Source of the DNA: Tsukamurella ocularis
GTDB taxonomy: Bacteria > Actinomycetota > Actinomycetes > Mycobacteriales > Mycobacteriaceae
Direction of reading: 5' to 3'
Length of the DNA stretch: 64,000 nt
NCBI RefSeq assembly: GCF_024807615.1
Contig: NZ_JANUCJ010000002.1
Location: 806,001 to 870,000 of the forward strand
Position 1 is the stretch's first letter. The number at the start of each line of letters is the position of its first letter. Position numbers and translations under genes: made by a program. Positions 53,035 to 61,677 of this stretch are shown in pieces. The notes below the pieces were generated by a model. It did no database searches, was not told the DNA's origin, and saw only the letters and a list, made by a program, of their open reading frames with translations.

Positions 53035-54051
53035 GTGATCGTCGATTGCGCCCACTACCTGGGCGGCGCCCGGCAGGCCGAGGAGACCCTCGCCCCGCTG
53101 GACGCCGCGCGCCTGTGCACCGAGGACGGCTTCGTGTGGCTCGGCCTGTTCGAGCCGACCCCCGGGGAGATGGAGTCCGTCCGCGAGGCCTTCGACCTGC
53201 ACGAGCTCGCCGTCGAGGACGCGCAGGACTATCACCTCAGACCCAAAGTCGAGGACTTCGAGGCCTCGGTGAAGTTGGTGATCCTTCGGACCGCGCGCTA
53301 CGACGACGCCCGCGAGGAGGTCGACTTCGGCGAGATCAGCGTCTTCGTCGCGAAGAATTTCGTCATCACCGTGCGGCAGGGCGTCGCGAGTGAGCTGCAT
53401 CAGGCCCGGGCTCGGCTCGAGCAGAAGCCGGAGCTCCTCGCGCTCGGCACCGACGCGGTGCTGTGGGCGATCCTCGATCAGGTCGTCGACGGTTACGAGC
53501 CCGTCGTCGCCGGCCTGGAGCACGACATCGAGCAGATCGAGGCGACGGTCTTCTCCGGCGCCGTCGCGCCCACGGAGCGGATCTACCTCCTCCGGCGCGA
53601 GGTGACGAACTTCTACCGCGCCGCCCACCCGCTGCTCGCCGTGGTCACCACGGTGGGCAAAGGCCTCGGCGAGGAACGCCTCTCCCCCTACCTCCGCGAC
53701 GTCTACGACCGGCTGCAACTCGTCAACGAGGAGGTTTCCGCGCAGCGCGACCTGCTCGGCACCATCCTGCAGGCGAACATCGCCGTCGTCTCGGTGCAGC
53801 AGGCGCACTCGGCGGCGCGACAGAGCTCGACCATCGAGCGGCTCACCGTCCTCTCCACCATCTTCCTCCCGCTGACCTTCGTCACCGGCTTCTTCGGGCA
53901 GAACTTCGGCTGGCTCGTCGACCACATCGGCGGGCCCTGGCAGTTCCTGATCTTCGGCGTCTGCGGCCTGTTCGTGCCGCTCATCGCCCTGCGCCTGTGG
54001 CTGCGCCGCAAGGAGTCGATGCCCGAGAATCCACTGGGCGCCGCCGACTGA
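53035..54051 (+). CDS. CorA-family divalent cation transporter with GQN in place of GMN
   Basis: A 338-residue CorA-like channel. The long cytoplasmic N-terminal domain with helices (about residues 130-265) leads to two C-terminal membrane helices (IFLPLTFVTGFFGQNFGW, and FLIFGVCGLFVPLIALRLWL). The pore-entry signature is GQN rather than GMN, placing it in a divergent CorA group whose ion (Mg, Co, Zn) is uncertain. The GTG at 53035 is the best start; a weak box (GAATCT) is close upstream. A convincing SD is lacking. It is followed by the sirtuin gene after 23 nt. Confidence 0.88.
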   Translation: MIVDCAHYLGGARQAEETLAPLDAARLCTEDGFVWLGLFEPTPGEMESVREAFDLHELAVEDAQDYHLRPKVEDFEASVKLVILRTARYDDAREEVDFGEISVFVAKNFVITVRQGVASELHQARARLEQKPELLALGTDAVLWAILDQVVDGYEPVVAGLEHDIEQIEATVFSGAVAPTERIYLLRREVTNFYRAAHPLLAVVTTVGKGLGEERLSPYLRDVYDRLQLVNEEVSAQRDLLGTILQANIAVVSVQQAHSAARQSSTIERLTVLSTIFLPLTFVTGFFGQNFGWLVDHIGGPWQFLIFGVCGLFVPLIALRLWLRRKESMPENPLGAAD

Positions 54052-54062
54052 CCCGAGCGACG

Positions 54063-54068
54063 TAGCCT
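54063..54068 (+). promoter_or_regulatory. -10 box, leaderless promoter of the sirtuin gene
   Basis: TAGCCT, 6 nt before the GTG at 54075. Confidence 0.55.
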
Positions 54069-54074
54069 GGACGG

Positions 54075-54941
54075 GTGCGCACTGCGATGCCAGCCTGGGA
54101 GCCCGCGGAGGCCACCGCGCAGGACCCGGACTACGCCGAGCGGCTCGACCGGGCCCGCGCTCTGCTCCGCGGCCGGCGGATCGTCGCCCTGACCGGCGCG
54201 GGAATCTCCACCGCGTCGGGCATTCCCGACTACCGCAGCCCCGGGGCGCCCCGTCGGAACCCGATGACGATCCAGCAGTTCCTCGGCTCACCCGAGTTCC
54301 GGCGGCGGTACTGGGCCCGCAACCACCTCGGCTGGCGCCACATGGACGCCGCGCTGCCCAACCCCGCGCATCGGTCCCTGGCGGCGCTCCCCGGCATCAG
54401 CGGGATCATCACACAGAACGTGGACCTGCTGCACCTCAAGGCCGGCTCGCGCGGCGTCATCGACCTGCACGGCAACTACGCTCAGGTGCGCTGCCTGAGC
54501 TGTGAGAACCGGATCAGCCGGCATCGCCTGCACGCGGAGCTCGAGCCGCTCAACGCGGGCTTCGCCGCGCGCATCGCCGACCGCGGCGCGGTCGAGGTCG
54601 CGCCCGACGCCGACGTCGTGGTCGAGGACACGACGGACTTCACCATGGTCGACTGTGGCACCTGCGGCGGCATCCTCAAACCCGACATCGTCTACTTCGG
54701 AGAGTCCGTACCCAAGCCGCGCGTCGCGCGTGCCTTCGCCATGGTCGACGATGCCGATGCCCTGCTCGTACTCGGCAGTTCGCTCACCGTGATGTCGGGG
54801 CTGCGGTTCGTACGGCACGCGCACAAACAGGGCAAGCCCGTCATCATCGTCAACCGCGGACGCACGCGGGGCGACGGGCTGGCCGACGTCACCGTCGACG
54901 TGGACGTCGCGACGGCGCTGCACCGCCTCGTCGCCCCCTGA
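54075..54941 (+). CDS. Sir2-family NAD-dependent protein deacylase
   Basis: A 288-residue sirtuin. The NAD-binding motif ALTGAGISTASGIPDYRSPG (about residues 37-56), TQNVDLLH, and the catalytic His in DLHGNYAQV are present, as are the zinc ligands CLSC (about 138-141) and CGTCGG (about 196-201), and the C-terminal GSSLTVMSG and IVNRG. There is an acidic insertion of about 55 residues between the two zinc pairs. It removes acyl groups from protein lysines using NAD. The GTG start is fixed by TAGCCT 6 nt upstream. GH3 follows after 28 nt. Confidence 0.93.
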   Translation: MRTAMPAWEPAEATAQDPDYAERLDRARALLRGRRIVALTGAGISTASGIPDYRSPGAPRRNPMTIQQFLGSPEFRRRYWARNHLGWRHMDAALPNPAHRSLAALPGISGIITQNVDLLHLKAGSRGVIDLHGNYAQVRCLSCENRISRHRLHAELEPLNAGFAARIADRGAVEVAPDADVVVEDTTDFTMVDCGTCGGILKPDIVYFGESVPKPRVARAFAMVDDADALLVLGSSLTVMSGLRFVRHAHKQGKPVIIVNRGRTRGDGLADVTVDVDVATALHRLVAP

Positions 54942-54969
54942 ACCCCTGCACCGACCGAGAGGACATCCC

Positions 54970-57183
54970 GTGAGCACCGCCGCCGACCTGCCGCTCGAGG
55001 ACCGCGCCCGCCTGTTGACAGGCGCCGACTTCTGGACCACCGCCGCAGCCCCGGGCGTCCCGTCGATCGTGCTGACCGACGGCCCGCACGGCGTGCGACG
55101 CCAGGTGGGCGCGTCGGATCACCTGGGACTCAACGCCTCCGCGCCCGCGACCTGCTTCCCGCCGGCGGTCGCCGTGGGATCGAGTTGGAATCCGGGCCTG
55201 GCGCGGCGCATCGGCGGGGCGGTCGCGGCGGAGGCGCGGGCGCTCGGCGTCGCCGTGGTGCTCGGCCCCGGTGTCAACATCAAACGGCATCCGCTGTGCG
55301 GCCGCAACTTCGAGTACTTCTCCGAGGATCCGCTGCTGGCCGGCGCACTGGGCGCCGCCCAGGTGCAGGGCCTGCAGGACGGCGGCGCGGGCGCGTCGGT
55401 CAAGCATTTCGCCCTGAACAACCAGGAGACGGAGCGCATGCGGGTCAGCGTCGACGCAGACCCGCGCACCGTCCGCGAGATCTACCTGCCCGCGTTCGAG
55501 CGGATCGTCAAGGACGCGGACCCCGCAACGGTCATGTGCTCGTACAACCGCATCGACGGCGTCTACGCCTCGGAGAACCCCTGGCTGCTCACGACGGTGC
55601 TCCGGGACGAGTGGGGCTACGACGGGCTCGTCGTCTCCGACTGGGGCGCCGTGCACGACCCCGTCGCCGCGGTGCGCGCCGGGCTCGACCTGGAGATGCC
55701 GCACGGCCCGAACAGCGCGGCGCGGATCGTCGCAGCGGTCGAGTCCGGCGAGCTCGACGAGGCCGTCGTCACGCGCGCGGCGCAGCGCGTGATCGACCTG
55801 AAGCGCTGGGCACCGTCGGACGACGAGCCCGCGGCGGACCTCGACGCGCACCACGCCCTCGCGCGGGACGCCGCGGCGGAGTGCGCCGTCCTGCTGCGCA
55901 ACAAGAACGGCGCGCTCCCCCTCGGTCCCGCGTCGGGGTCGGTCGCCGTGATCGGCGAGCTGGCCCGCACCTCGCGCTACCAGGGCGGCGGCTCCAGCCA
56001 CATCAACGCCACCCGCGTCGACGTCCCGTTCGACGAGATCACATCGCGCGGTGCCGATCTGGGCGTCGTGGTGGAGTTCGCGGCGGGCTACGCGATCGAG
56101 GACGGCGGGGACGACGACGCGCTCCGCGCCGAGGCGGTCGCGGCGGCCGCGCAGTCCGGGACGGCCGTGGTCTTCGCCGGACTCACCGAGGCCGAGGAGT
56201 CCGAGGGCTTCGACCGGCGGGATCTCGCGATCGACCCGCGGCAGGTCGAACTGCTCCGCGCCGTCGCCGCCGCGGCGCCGCGCACCGTCGTCGTGCTGGT
56301 CGGCGGCGGCGTGATCGACCTCGAGCCCTGGCACGACGAGGTGGATGCGATCCTCGAGGCCTTCCTCCTCGGACAGGGCGGCGGCGCGGCGATCGCCGAC
56401 CTCCTGTTCGGCCTCGCGGCACCGTCGGGCCGGCTCGCGGAGTCGATCCCGCACCGACTGGAGGAGACGCCGGCGTTCGGGACCTTCCCCGGCGAGCTGG
56501 GCACCGTGCGCTACGGCGAGGGCATGCTCGTGGGCTACCGCTGGTACACCACGCGGGGCATCGCACCGCGGTACGCGTTCGGGCACGGCCTCGGCTACAC
56601 CACCTTCGCGGTCGACGACCTTGCCGTGCGAGCCACCGGGCCTGACAGCGCGACCGCCACGGTCCGCGTCACGAACACCGGCGACCGCGCCGGCAGTCAC
56701 GTGGTGCAGCTGTACGTGGGCGGCGGACCCGGCCCGGTCTTCCGACCGCGCCGGTCGCTGGCCGCCTTCGACAAGGTTGCGCTCGAGCCCGGCGCCTCGA
56801 CGACGGTGACGCTCGACCTGCCGCGGCGCGCCTTCGCCCACTGGGACGCGTCGCGCGGCGAGTGGATCGTCTCGCCCGGCGACTACCTGATCGAAGTGGG
56901 CCGCAGCAGCGCGGACATCGACGCGGACGTCGCGCTCACGCTCAGCGGGGACGTACTCGCCCAGCGGCTGGACATGGACTCGACGATCTCGGAGTGGGCC
57001 GCGCACCCCGTCGCGGGCGAGGGCTTCCGCGCGACGCTGGCGGGGGCGGCGGGCGGCATGCCCGTCGACCAGCTCCTGGAGCTCGCCGGATCCATGCCGA
57101 TCGGGAAGGCCCTCGACATGCTGCCCGGCGAGGCCGGCGACGAGGCACGGTCCCGGCTGCAGGTAGCGATCGCCGCGCAGTGA
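54970..57183 (+). CDS. glycoside hydrolase family 3 beta-glucosidase-type enzyme
   Basis: A 737-residue GH3 enzyme: the N-terminal TIM barrel with VLTDGPHGVRR, KRHPLCGRNFEYFSEDP and KHFALNNQETER (145-156), nucleophile Asp224 in VVSDWGAVHD, then the alpha/beta sandwich with a long GFDRRDLAI stretch, and a C-terminal fibronectin III-like domain (ending near residue 670). The last 65 residues form a helical tail with MPVDQLLELAGSMPIG. There is no signal peptide, so it should act on imported beta-glucosides or similar oligosaccharides. GAGAGGA precedes the GTG start. Confidence 0.93.
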   Translation: MSTAADLPLEDRARLLTGADFWTTAAAPGVPSIVLTDGPHGVRRQVGASDHLGLNASAPATCFPPAVAVGSSWNPGLARRIGGAVAAEARALGVAVVLGPGVNIKRHPLCGRNFEYFSEDPLLAGALGAAQVQGLQDGGAGASVKHFALNNQETERMRVSVDADPRTVREIYLPAFERIVKDADPATVMCSYNRIDGVYASENPWLLTTVLRDEWGYDGLVVSDWGAVHDPVAAVRAGLDLEMPHGPNSAARIVAAVESGELDEAVVTRAAQRVIDLKRWAPSDDEPAADLDAHHALARDAAAECAVLLRNKNGALPLGPASGSVAVIGELARTSRYQGGGSSHINATRVDVPFDEITSRGADLGVVVEFAAGYAIEDGGDDDALRAEAVAAAAQSGTAVVFAGLTEAEESEGFDRRDLAIDPRQVELLRAVAAAAPRTVVVLVGGGVIDLEPWHDEVDAILEAFLLGQGGGAAIADLLFGLAAPSGRLAESIPHRLEETPAFGTFPGELGTVRYGEGMLVGYRWYTTRGIAPRYAFGHGLGYTTFAVDDLAVRATGPDSATATVRVTNTGDRAGSHVVQLYVGGGPGPVFRPRRSLAAFDKVALEPGASTTVTLDLPRRAFAHWDASRGEWIVSPGDYLIEVGRSSADIDADVALTLSGDVLAQRLDMDSTISEWAAHPVAGEGFRATLAGAAGGMPVDQLLELAGSMPIGKALDMLPGEAGDEARSRLQVAIAAQ

Positions 57184-57230
57184 CCGCGCTGCTCAGAGCG
57201 GATCCGACGGTGCCGCACCCCCGGGCGTCG

Positions 57231-57236
57231 TAGCGT
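57231..57236 (+). promoter_or_regulatory. -10 box, leaderless promoter of the XRE gene
   Basis: TAGCGT, 7 nt before the ATG at 57244. Confidence 0.55.
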
Positions 57237-57243
57237 TGCCGGT

Positions 57244-57591
57244 ATGACGATCGGCGGCGAGGCACTGTTCCGGCACGAACTGGGCGGTGTGTTGCGGCGT
57301 CGTCGCCAGGAGCGGGGCGAGCGGTTGGCCGACACCGCGGCGCGGGCGGGGATCTCGCCGCAGTACCTCTCCGAGATCGAGCGCGGCCTCAAGGACCCGT
57401 CGAGCGAGATGCTGGCGGCGATCGCCGGGGCGCTCGGCACCGGCGTCGGGGCGGTCGCCGTCGAGGTGGGCCGCCGACTCGGTGCCGCCCGCCCGGTGCT
57501 GCGCCTCGATCGCACCGCGCGGCCGGCGGCGGGCCCCGTCTCCCCCGAGCCCGCCGCCCCCGCTCCGCGCCTGTTGACGCTGGCGGCCTGA
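57244..57591 (+). CDS. XRE-family regulator, ClgR-like, next to clpP genes
   Basis: A 115-residue protein: one XRE helix-turn-helix (about residues 10-65: LGGVLRRRRQERGERLADTAARAG, ISPQYLSEIERGLKDPSSEMLAAIAGAL) and a short Ala/Pro-rich tail. The GISPQYLSEIERGLKDPSSE stretch resembles ClgR, the actinobacterial activator of clpP and clpC genes, and it is convergent with two clpP genes, 4 nt from the nearer stop. A role in their regulation is inferred. It has a TAGCGT box 7 nt before the ATG. Confidence 0.85.
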   Translation: MTIGGEALFRHELGGVLRRRRQERGERLADTAARAGISPQYLSEIERGLKDPSSEMLAAIAGALGTGVGAVAVEVGRRLGAARPVLRLDRTARPAAGPVSPEPAAPAPRLLTLAA

Positions 57592-57602
57592 GCCGTCAGG
57601 CC
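57585..57602. terminator. bidirectional hairpin overlapping two stop codons
   Basis: GGCCTGA-GCCG-TCAGGCC, a 7-bp perfect stem whose arms contain both the XRE and clpP stop codons (TGA in each direction). Confidence 0.55.
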
Positions 57603-58180
57603 TCCTCGATCACCTCGTCGATCAGCCCGTAGTCGACGGCCGCCTCGGCGGTGAAGACGCGGTCGTGGTCCGTATCGGCGCGCAGTTCCTCGGGCGTCCG
57701 CCCCGTGTGCCGGGCCAGCACCCGCTCCATCTGTGCGCGGACACGGATCACCTCGTCGGCCTGGAGGATCAGGTCCGGGATGGTGCCGCGGCCCTGCGCG
57801 GAGGGCTGGTGCAGCACCACCCGCGCGTGCGGCAGCGCCATCCTGCGCCCAGGCGCGCCGCCTGCGAGGAGGAGCGCGCCGACGGCGACCGCCTGCCCGA
57901 CGCACGTGGTCGCCACCGTCGGGCGGATGTAGCGCAGGGTGTCGTAGATCGCCAGCGCCGCACTGGGATCGCCGCCCTCGCAGTTGATGTACAGCTGGAT
58001 CTCGCCGTCGCCGTCGGAGGCGAGGAAGAGCAGCTGCGCGACGATCGCGTTCGCGACGCCCGCATCGATCGCGGTGCCGAGGTAGACGACGCGCTCGGAG
58101 AGCAGGTGCGAGTAGACGTCGGTGATCCGCTCGCCGTTCGGGCGACGGTCGATGACGTTGGGGATCGTGTAGGTGCTCAT
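57596..58180 (-). CDS. ClpP-family subunit lacking the catalytic serine
   Basis: A 194-residue ClpP. The fold-defining stretches are present (RVVYLGTAID, LYINCEGGDPSAALAIYDTL, HTGRTPEELRADTDHDRVF), with His124 in VVLHQPS and Asp169 of the triad, but the Ser position of GQAxSxGA reads GQAVAVGALLLAGG: residue 99 is Ala (codon GCC). It should therefore be a structural, proteolytically dead subunit, like cyanobacterial ClpR. Its start overlaps the stop of the active-type clpP (ATGA), implying a mixed heptamer or tetradecamer. Its IGF-loop region for Clp ATPase docking is not obviously unusual. Confidence 0.9.
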   Translation of the reverse strand: MSTYTIPNVIDRRPNGERITDVYSHLLSERVVYLGTAIDAGVANAIVAQLLFLASDGDGEIQLYINCEGGDPSAALAIYDTLRYIRPTVATTCVGQAVAVGALLLAGGAPGRRMALPHARVVLHQPSAQGRGTIPDLILQADEVIRVRAQMERVLARHTGRTPEELRADTDHDRVFTAEAAVDYGLIDEVIEEA

Positions 58181-58794
58181 CGAGTGGCTCCCGTCAGGTC
58201 GAAGCCGGCCCGGCGCCGGCCCGGCACCACGGTGTCGAAGGACTCGACGATCTCGTCGATGAAGCCGTACTCGCGGGCCTGCTCTGCCGTGTACCAGCGG
58301 TCGTGCAGCGAGTCCTCGAAGATCTGCTCCAGGGGCCGGCAAGTATCGTCGGCGATCAGGCCGAGGACGGTGTCGCGGGTGTGCCGCAGGTCGCCGGCCT
58401 GCAGCTCGATATCGACCGCCGTGCCGCCGATGCCCGCCGAGCCCTGGTGCATGAGAACTCGGGCGTGCGGCAGCGCGCGACGCTTGCCGGGCGTGCCGGC
58501 GGAGAGCAGGAACTGTCCGGCGCTGTAGGCGATGCCCAGGACCAGTGTGGAGACGTCGCACGGCACGAGCCGCATCACGTCGCGGATCGCGAGCATCGAC
58601 GGGACGGAGCCGCCCGGCGAGTGGATCCACAGCGCGATGTCGGCCGAGCTCGTGGACGCGAGCGAGAGGATCTGGGTGGCGAGCAGGGAGCCGTTGTCGT
58701 CGTCGAGCGGACCGTCGAGGACGACGACGCGGCGGTCGTAGAGCTCGCGGCGCACCCGTTCGGTGAAATGCGGGATCTTCGGGTTTTCACTCAT
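58177..58794 (-). CDS. ATP-dependent Clp protease proteolytic subunit, active type
   Basis: A 205-residue ClpP with the complete triad: Ser91 in GIAYSAGQFLLSAG, His116 in HARVLMHQGS and Asp161 in IFEDSLHDRW. The G-I-A-Y-S-A-G motif is a divergent form of the usual GxAASM. The C-terminal tail is basic. The start at 58794 (MSENPKIPH) excludes an upstream arginine-rich extension; a CACGAT box lies 6 nt before it. It overlaps the serine-less clpP, so the pair is expressed together. It is probably a second clpP locus besides the main clpP1P2 pair. Confidence 0.92.
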   Translation of the reverse strand: MSENPKIPHFTERVRRELYDRRVVVLDGPLDDDNGSLLATQILSLASTSSADIALWIHSPGGSVPSMLAIRDVMRLVPCDVSTLVLGIAYSAGQFLLSAGTPGKRRALPHARVLMHQGSAGIGGTAVDIELQAGDLRHTRDTVLGLIADDTCRPLEQIFEDSLHDRWYTAEQAREYGFIDEIVESFDTVVPGRRRAGFDLTGATR

Positions 58795-58895
58795 GCGCCC
58801 ATCGTGGCGCCGAACCCCTCCCCCGGACAGACGAATCCGCCTGGGGCGGAACCGCTCACGGCAGCTCCGCTCCAGGCGGATCGGTCGGGACCGGG

Positions 58896-59903
58896 TCAGC
58901 CGGCGGCGTACGCGGGCTCGCTCCGGAAGCGGGAGACGCGGCCGTCGATGCCGAGCGCGCGCCACAGCACGCGCGAGACCGGGTTCATCAGCTTCGTCTT
59001 ATCGGCCAGGAGCCGCACGTCGCCGAAGACCTCGCGCTTCATCGCCTGCGACTCGGGCGAGCGCCAGTACATCTCCTTCCACACCTCCCGGGGGATCTCG
59101 AAGCGCTTGCGGAACGCGCGGGGCGGCACCGCGATCGCGGTGAGCAGCGACCGCATCACGATCGGCAGCGCCAGCGAGAGCAGGAAGCGCGGGAAGGCGC
59201 CGCGCGTGGGGATGCGGTGCTCCAATAGCTGATGCGCGAAGGAGATGTGCCGCGCCTCCTCCGCCACGTGGAGCTGCATGACCGCGGTCATCGTCGGATG
59301 CTGCTCGATCCCCGAACGCAGGAACTGCTTCTGCACGTGGTCGATCGGCTCCTCGCCGCCGAGCACGCCCATGTAGAAGATCATCGGGAAGGTGGTTGCG
59401 GCCAGCGGGATGATCGGCGACAGGCGGCGGAACCACAGCGGGCCGCCCGGGACGTCCATCCCGATCCGGTTGACGAACTCCTGGAACATCAGCGTGTGCT
59501 GGCACTCCTCCTTCGCCTCGTGCGTGGCGTAGCGGAACTCCGGCGAGTTGTTCGGCTGCATCGCGGTGTACTGCATGATGCCGCGGATCAGCACCGACTC
59601 GAACTGCAGACCGACCTTGGCCACGTTCGCCTGGCGCCACATGCCCATCTCGATCTGCTTCGAGCGCGGCTGCGACTGATACCACTCGGTGCGGCCGATC
59701 GGGTCGAATCGGGAGTCGAGGATCCACCGCGGGTCGTCCGGCGTGACCGCCAGCTCAGGCGAGTCCCAGTCGATGTCGACGTACGGATCGAAGTTGCGCT
59801 GAACGGAGGCCTCGGAGAGGTCGTGCAGGGTCTGCTCGTACTCCGCCTGCCCCGGGAAGGGGCGGCCGCGGGTGCGGCCCATGTGGGTGATGTGCAGTGC
59901 CAC
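58896..59903 (-). CDS. AurF-type diiron oxygenase/metal-dependent protein
   Basis: A 335-residue, all-helical protein with the ligand pattern of AurF/CmlI diiron N-oxygenases: an Glu in QFESVLIRG (about 100), HEAKEECQHTLMF (E-x2-H), and HVAEEARHISFAH (EExRH). AurF enzymes oxidise aryl-amines, but many actinobacterial members act in unknown steps. The GTG at 59903 is chosen for its strong AGGAGGA about 7 nt upstream and because residues further upstream are antisense-like. The divergent SRPBCC gene starts 171 bp away; a metal-dependent enzyme and a binding-fold protein may be linked, which is inference. Confidence 0.85.
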   Translation of the reverse strand: MALHITHMGRTRGRPFPGQAEYEQTLHDLSEASVQRNFDPYVDIDWDSPELAVTPDDPRWILDSRFDPIGRTEWYQSQPRSKQIEMGMWRQANVAKVGLQFESVLIRGIMQYTAMQPNNSPEFRYATHEAKEECQHTLMFQEFVNRIGMDVPGGPLWFRRLSPIIPLAATTFPMIFYMGVLGGEEPIDHVQKQFLRSGIEQHPTMTAVMQLHVAEEARHISFAHQLLEHRIPTRGAFPRFLLSLALPIVMRSLLTAIAVPPRAFRKRFEIPREVWKEMYWRSPESQAMKREVFGDVRLLADKTKLMNPVSRVLWRALGIDGRVSRFRSEPAYAAG

Positions 59904-60074
59904 GACGGACTCCTCCTGCTGGGCTGACACAGTTCTCACTAAAACGTACCACGATGATGGACAATTCCTACCTGTCTGTATGAATGTCCTGGTCGCACCT
60001 GTAGGGTCGCCCGTGATCACCCGGGGCACCGGATCCCACGTGTTCGCTGTTGCTCGCCCAGACCGGAGGCCTCC

Positions 60075-60521
60075 ATGACCACCATCCACCACACCGCGAC
60101 CGCGTCGGTACCGCTGAGCACCGCGTTCGCGCACGTCGCGGACTACCGGACCGTACCGCAGTGGTTCTTCGGCATCAGCAGGTTCGTGCCGCAGGGTGAG
60201 AAGGACTACGGCCTCGGCGCGACCTACGACTCTGCGGTGAGGATCGGTCCGAAGGAGATCGGCTCCGTCGTCGAGGTCACCGAGTTCGAGGAGGGCCGCC
60301 TGATCACGCTCACCTCCATCGCTGGCTTCAAGACCACGTCGCGCTGGACGTTCAGCGCCGTCGGCGACGCCGCCACGGAGCTCGCGGTCGAGTTCACCTA
60401 CGAGTTGCCCGGCGGCCTCGCGGGGAAGGCACTCGGCATGATCATCGAGCCCTTCGCCGTGCAAGCCGTGAAGGCCTCCGAGGCCGCGCTCCGCCGCGAC
60501 CTCGAGCGCGCTCAGGTCTGA
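60075..60521 (+). CDS. SRPBCC family protein
   Basis: A 148-residue START/Bet-v1-like (SRPBCC) protein: a strand-rich start TTIHHTATASVPLSTAFAHVADY, RLITLTSIAGFKTTSRWTFSA mid-protein, and a C-terminal helix. Such proteins bind hydrophobic ligands (polyketide cyclase or activator-of-Hsp90-like); no ligand can be named. A clear GGAGG lies 8 nt before the ATG. It ends 19 nt from proB, which runs the other way. Confidence 0.85.
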   Translation: MTTIHHTATASVPLSTAFAHVADYRTVPQWFFGISRFVPQGEKDYGLGATYDSAVRIGPKEIGSVVEVTEFEEGRLITLTSIAGFKTTSRWTFSAVGDAATELAVEFTYELPGGLAGKALGMIIEPFAVQAVKASEAALRRDLERAQV

Positions 60522-60526
60522 CGATC

Positions 60527-60542
60527 GACGCCTGCGGGCGTC
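60527..60542. terminator. small hairpin between convergent SRPBCC and proB
   Basis: GACGCC-TGCG-GGCGTC, a 6-bp stem that overlaps the proB stop codon. Confidence 0.4.
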
Positions 60543-61677
60543 AGCGCACAGGCACCAGGTCGTCCGCGTGGACGACCGGCCGCCGCAGGCCCTCCGGGAG
60601 GTCCGTGGTGTCGCGGCCGAGCATCGTCTCGAGTTCGGTGTGGTCGTAGGCCGCCACTCCGCGGGCCCGCACGGTCCCCTGCAGGTCGCGCAGGTTCACC
60701 ACGTCGCCGCCGGAAAAGGTGCCACTGACCGCTGTCACGCCGGCGGGGAGCAGCGAGCGACGCCGGTCCACCACCGCGGCGACGGCACCGTCGTCCAGCG
60801 TCAGATCGCCGTGCACGTCGGCCGCGTGCCGCACCCAGAACCGCCGCGCCGACAGACGTACGGCTCGGGGCCGGAAGACGGTCCCCACATCGGCACCGTC
60901 GAGCGCACGGTCGGCGAGCGCGGCGGCGGTGAGCAGCACGGGGACGCCGGCGTCCGCCGCCAGGCGCGCCGCCGAGAGCTTCGAGGCCATGCCGCCCGTG
61001 CCGAGCGCGCCGCCGGAGCCCGCGACGACGCCGTCCAGGTCCTCGGGGCCGTCGACGGCGGCGATCAGCGACGCCTCCCCCTTGCGGGGGTCACCGTCGT
61101 AGAGCCCGTCGACGTCCGACAGCAGGACCAGCGCGTCGGCGCCGGTCAGGTGCGCGACGAGGGCCGCGAGCCGGTCGTTGTCGCCGAAGCGGACCTCGTT
61201 CGAGGCGACCACGTCGTTCTCGTTGATGATCGGCACGGCGCCCAGCGTGCGCAGCCGGTCCAGCGTGCGCTGCGCGTTCGCGGCGTGCACGCGCAGGCCG
61301 ATGTCGTGCGCGGTGAGCAGTACCAGGGAGACGATGCGCTCGTACCGCCGGAACGAGGCGCCCCACGCGTTCGCGAGCTGCAACTGCCCCACGGAGGCGA
61401 CGGCCTGCTTGGTGGCCAGATCCGTCGGGCGGCGCTTGAGGCCCAGCGGGGCCATGCCGGCGCCGATCGCCCCGGACGAGACCACGATGACCTCGGTCCC
61501 CCGGTCGAGCCGCGCGACGATGGCGTCGGTGAGCGCGTCCAGCCGGTCGGAGGCCAGCCCGTGCTCCAGGTCGGTCAGCGCGGAACTGCCGATCTTCACG
61601 ACCAGCTTGCGGGCGCCCGCGACCGCGGCGCGCATGTCGCCGGCGAGGAGATCACCGGCCGCGGGCGCCGCCGTCAT
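60541..61677 (-). CDS. proB: glutamate 5-kinase
   Basis: A 378-residue glutamate 5-kinase, the first step of proline synthesis. The amino-acid-kinase domain covers about 1-265: [13 protein letters not shown] (ATP), [36 protein letters not shown] and [15 protein letters not shown] are the family motifs; a C-terminal PUA domain occupies about 285-370. Activity is normally feedback-inhibited by proline. The ATG overlaps the obg stop (ATGA); obg-proB is a common actinobacterial pair. The proA partner is outside the window. Confidence 0.96.
   Translation of the reverse strand: MTAAPAAGDLLAGDMRAAVAGARKLVVKIGSSALTDLEHGLASDRLDALTDAIVARLDRGTEVIVVSSGAIGAGMAPLGLKRRPTDLATKQAVASVGQLQLANAWGASFRRYERIVSLVLLTAHDIGLRVHAANAQRTLDRLRTLGAVPIINENDVVASNEVRFGDNDRLAALVAHLTGADALVLLSDVDGLYDGDPRKGEASLIAAVDGPEDLDGVVAGSGGALGTGGMASKLSAARLAADAGVPVLLTAAALADRALDGADVGTVFRPRAVRLSARRFWVRHAADVHGDLTLDDGAVAAVVDRRRSLLPAGVTAVSGTFSGGDVVNLRDLQGTVRARGVAAYDHTELETMLGRDTTDLPEGLRRPVVHADDLVPVR

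Noticed and set aside
51535-54291. 918-codon open frame on the minus strand
   Set aside because: Shadow of the MFS and CorA genes: Arg/Pro/Ala-rich, no domain, while the genes in the true frames carry complete family signatures.
58896-60464. Long N-terminal extension of the diiron oxygenase
   Set aside because: The part beyond 59903 runs antisense into the SRPBCC gene; a strong AGGAGG and family length support 59903.
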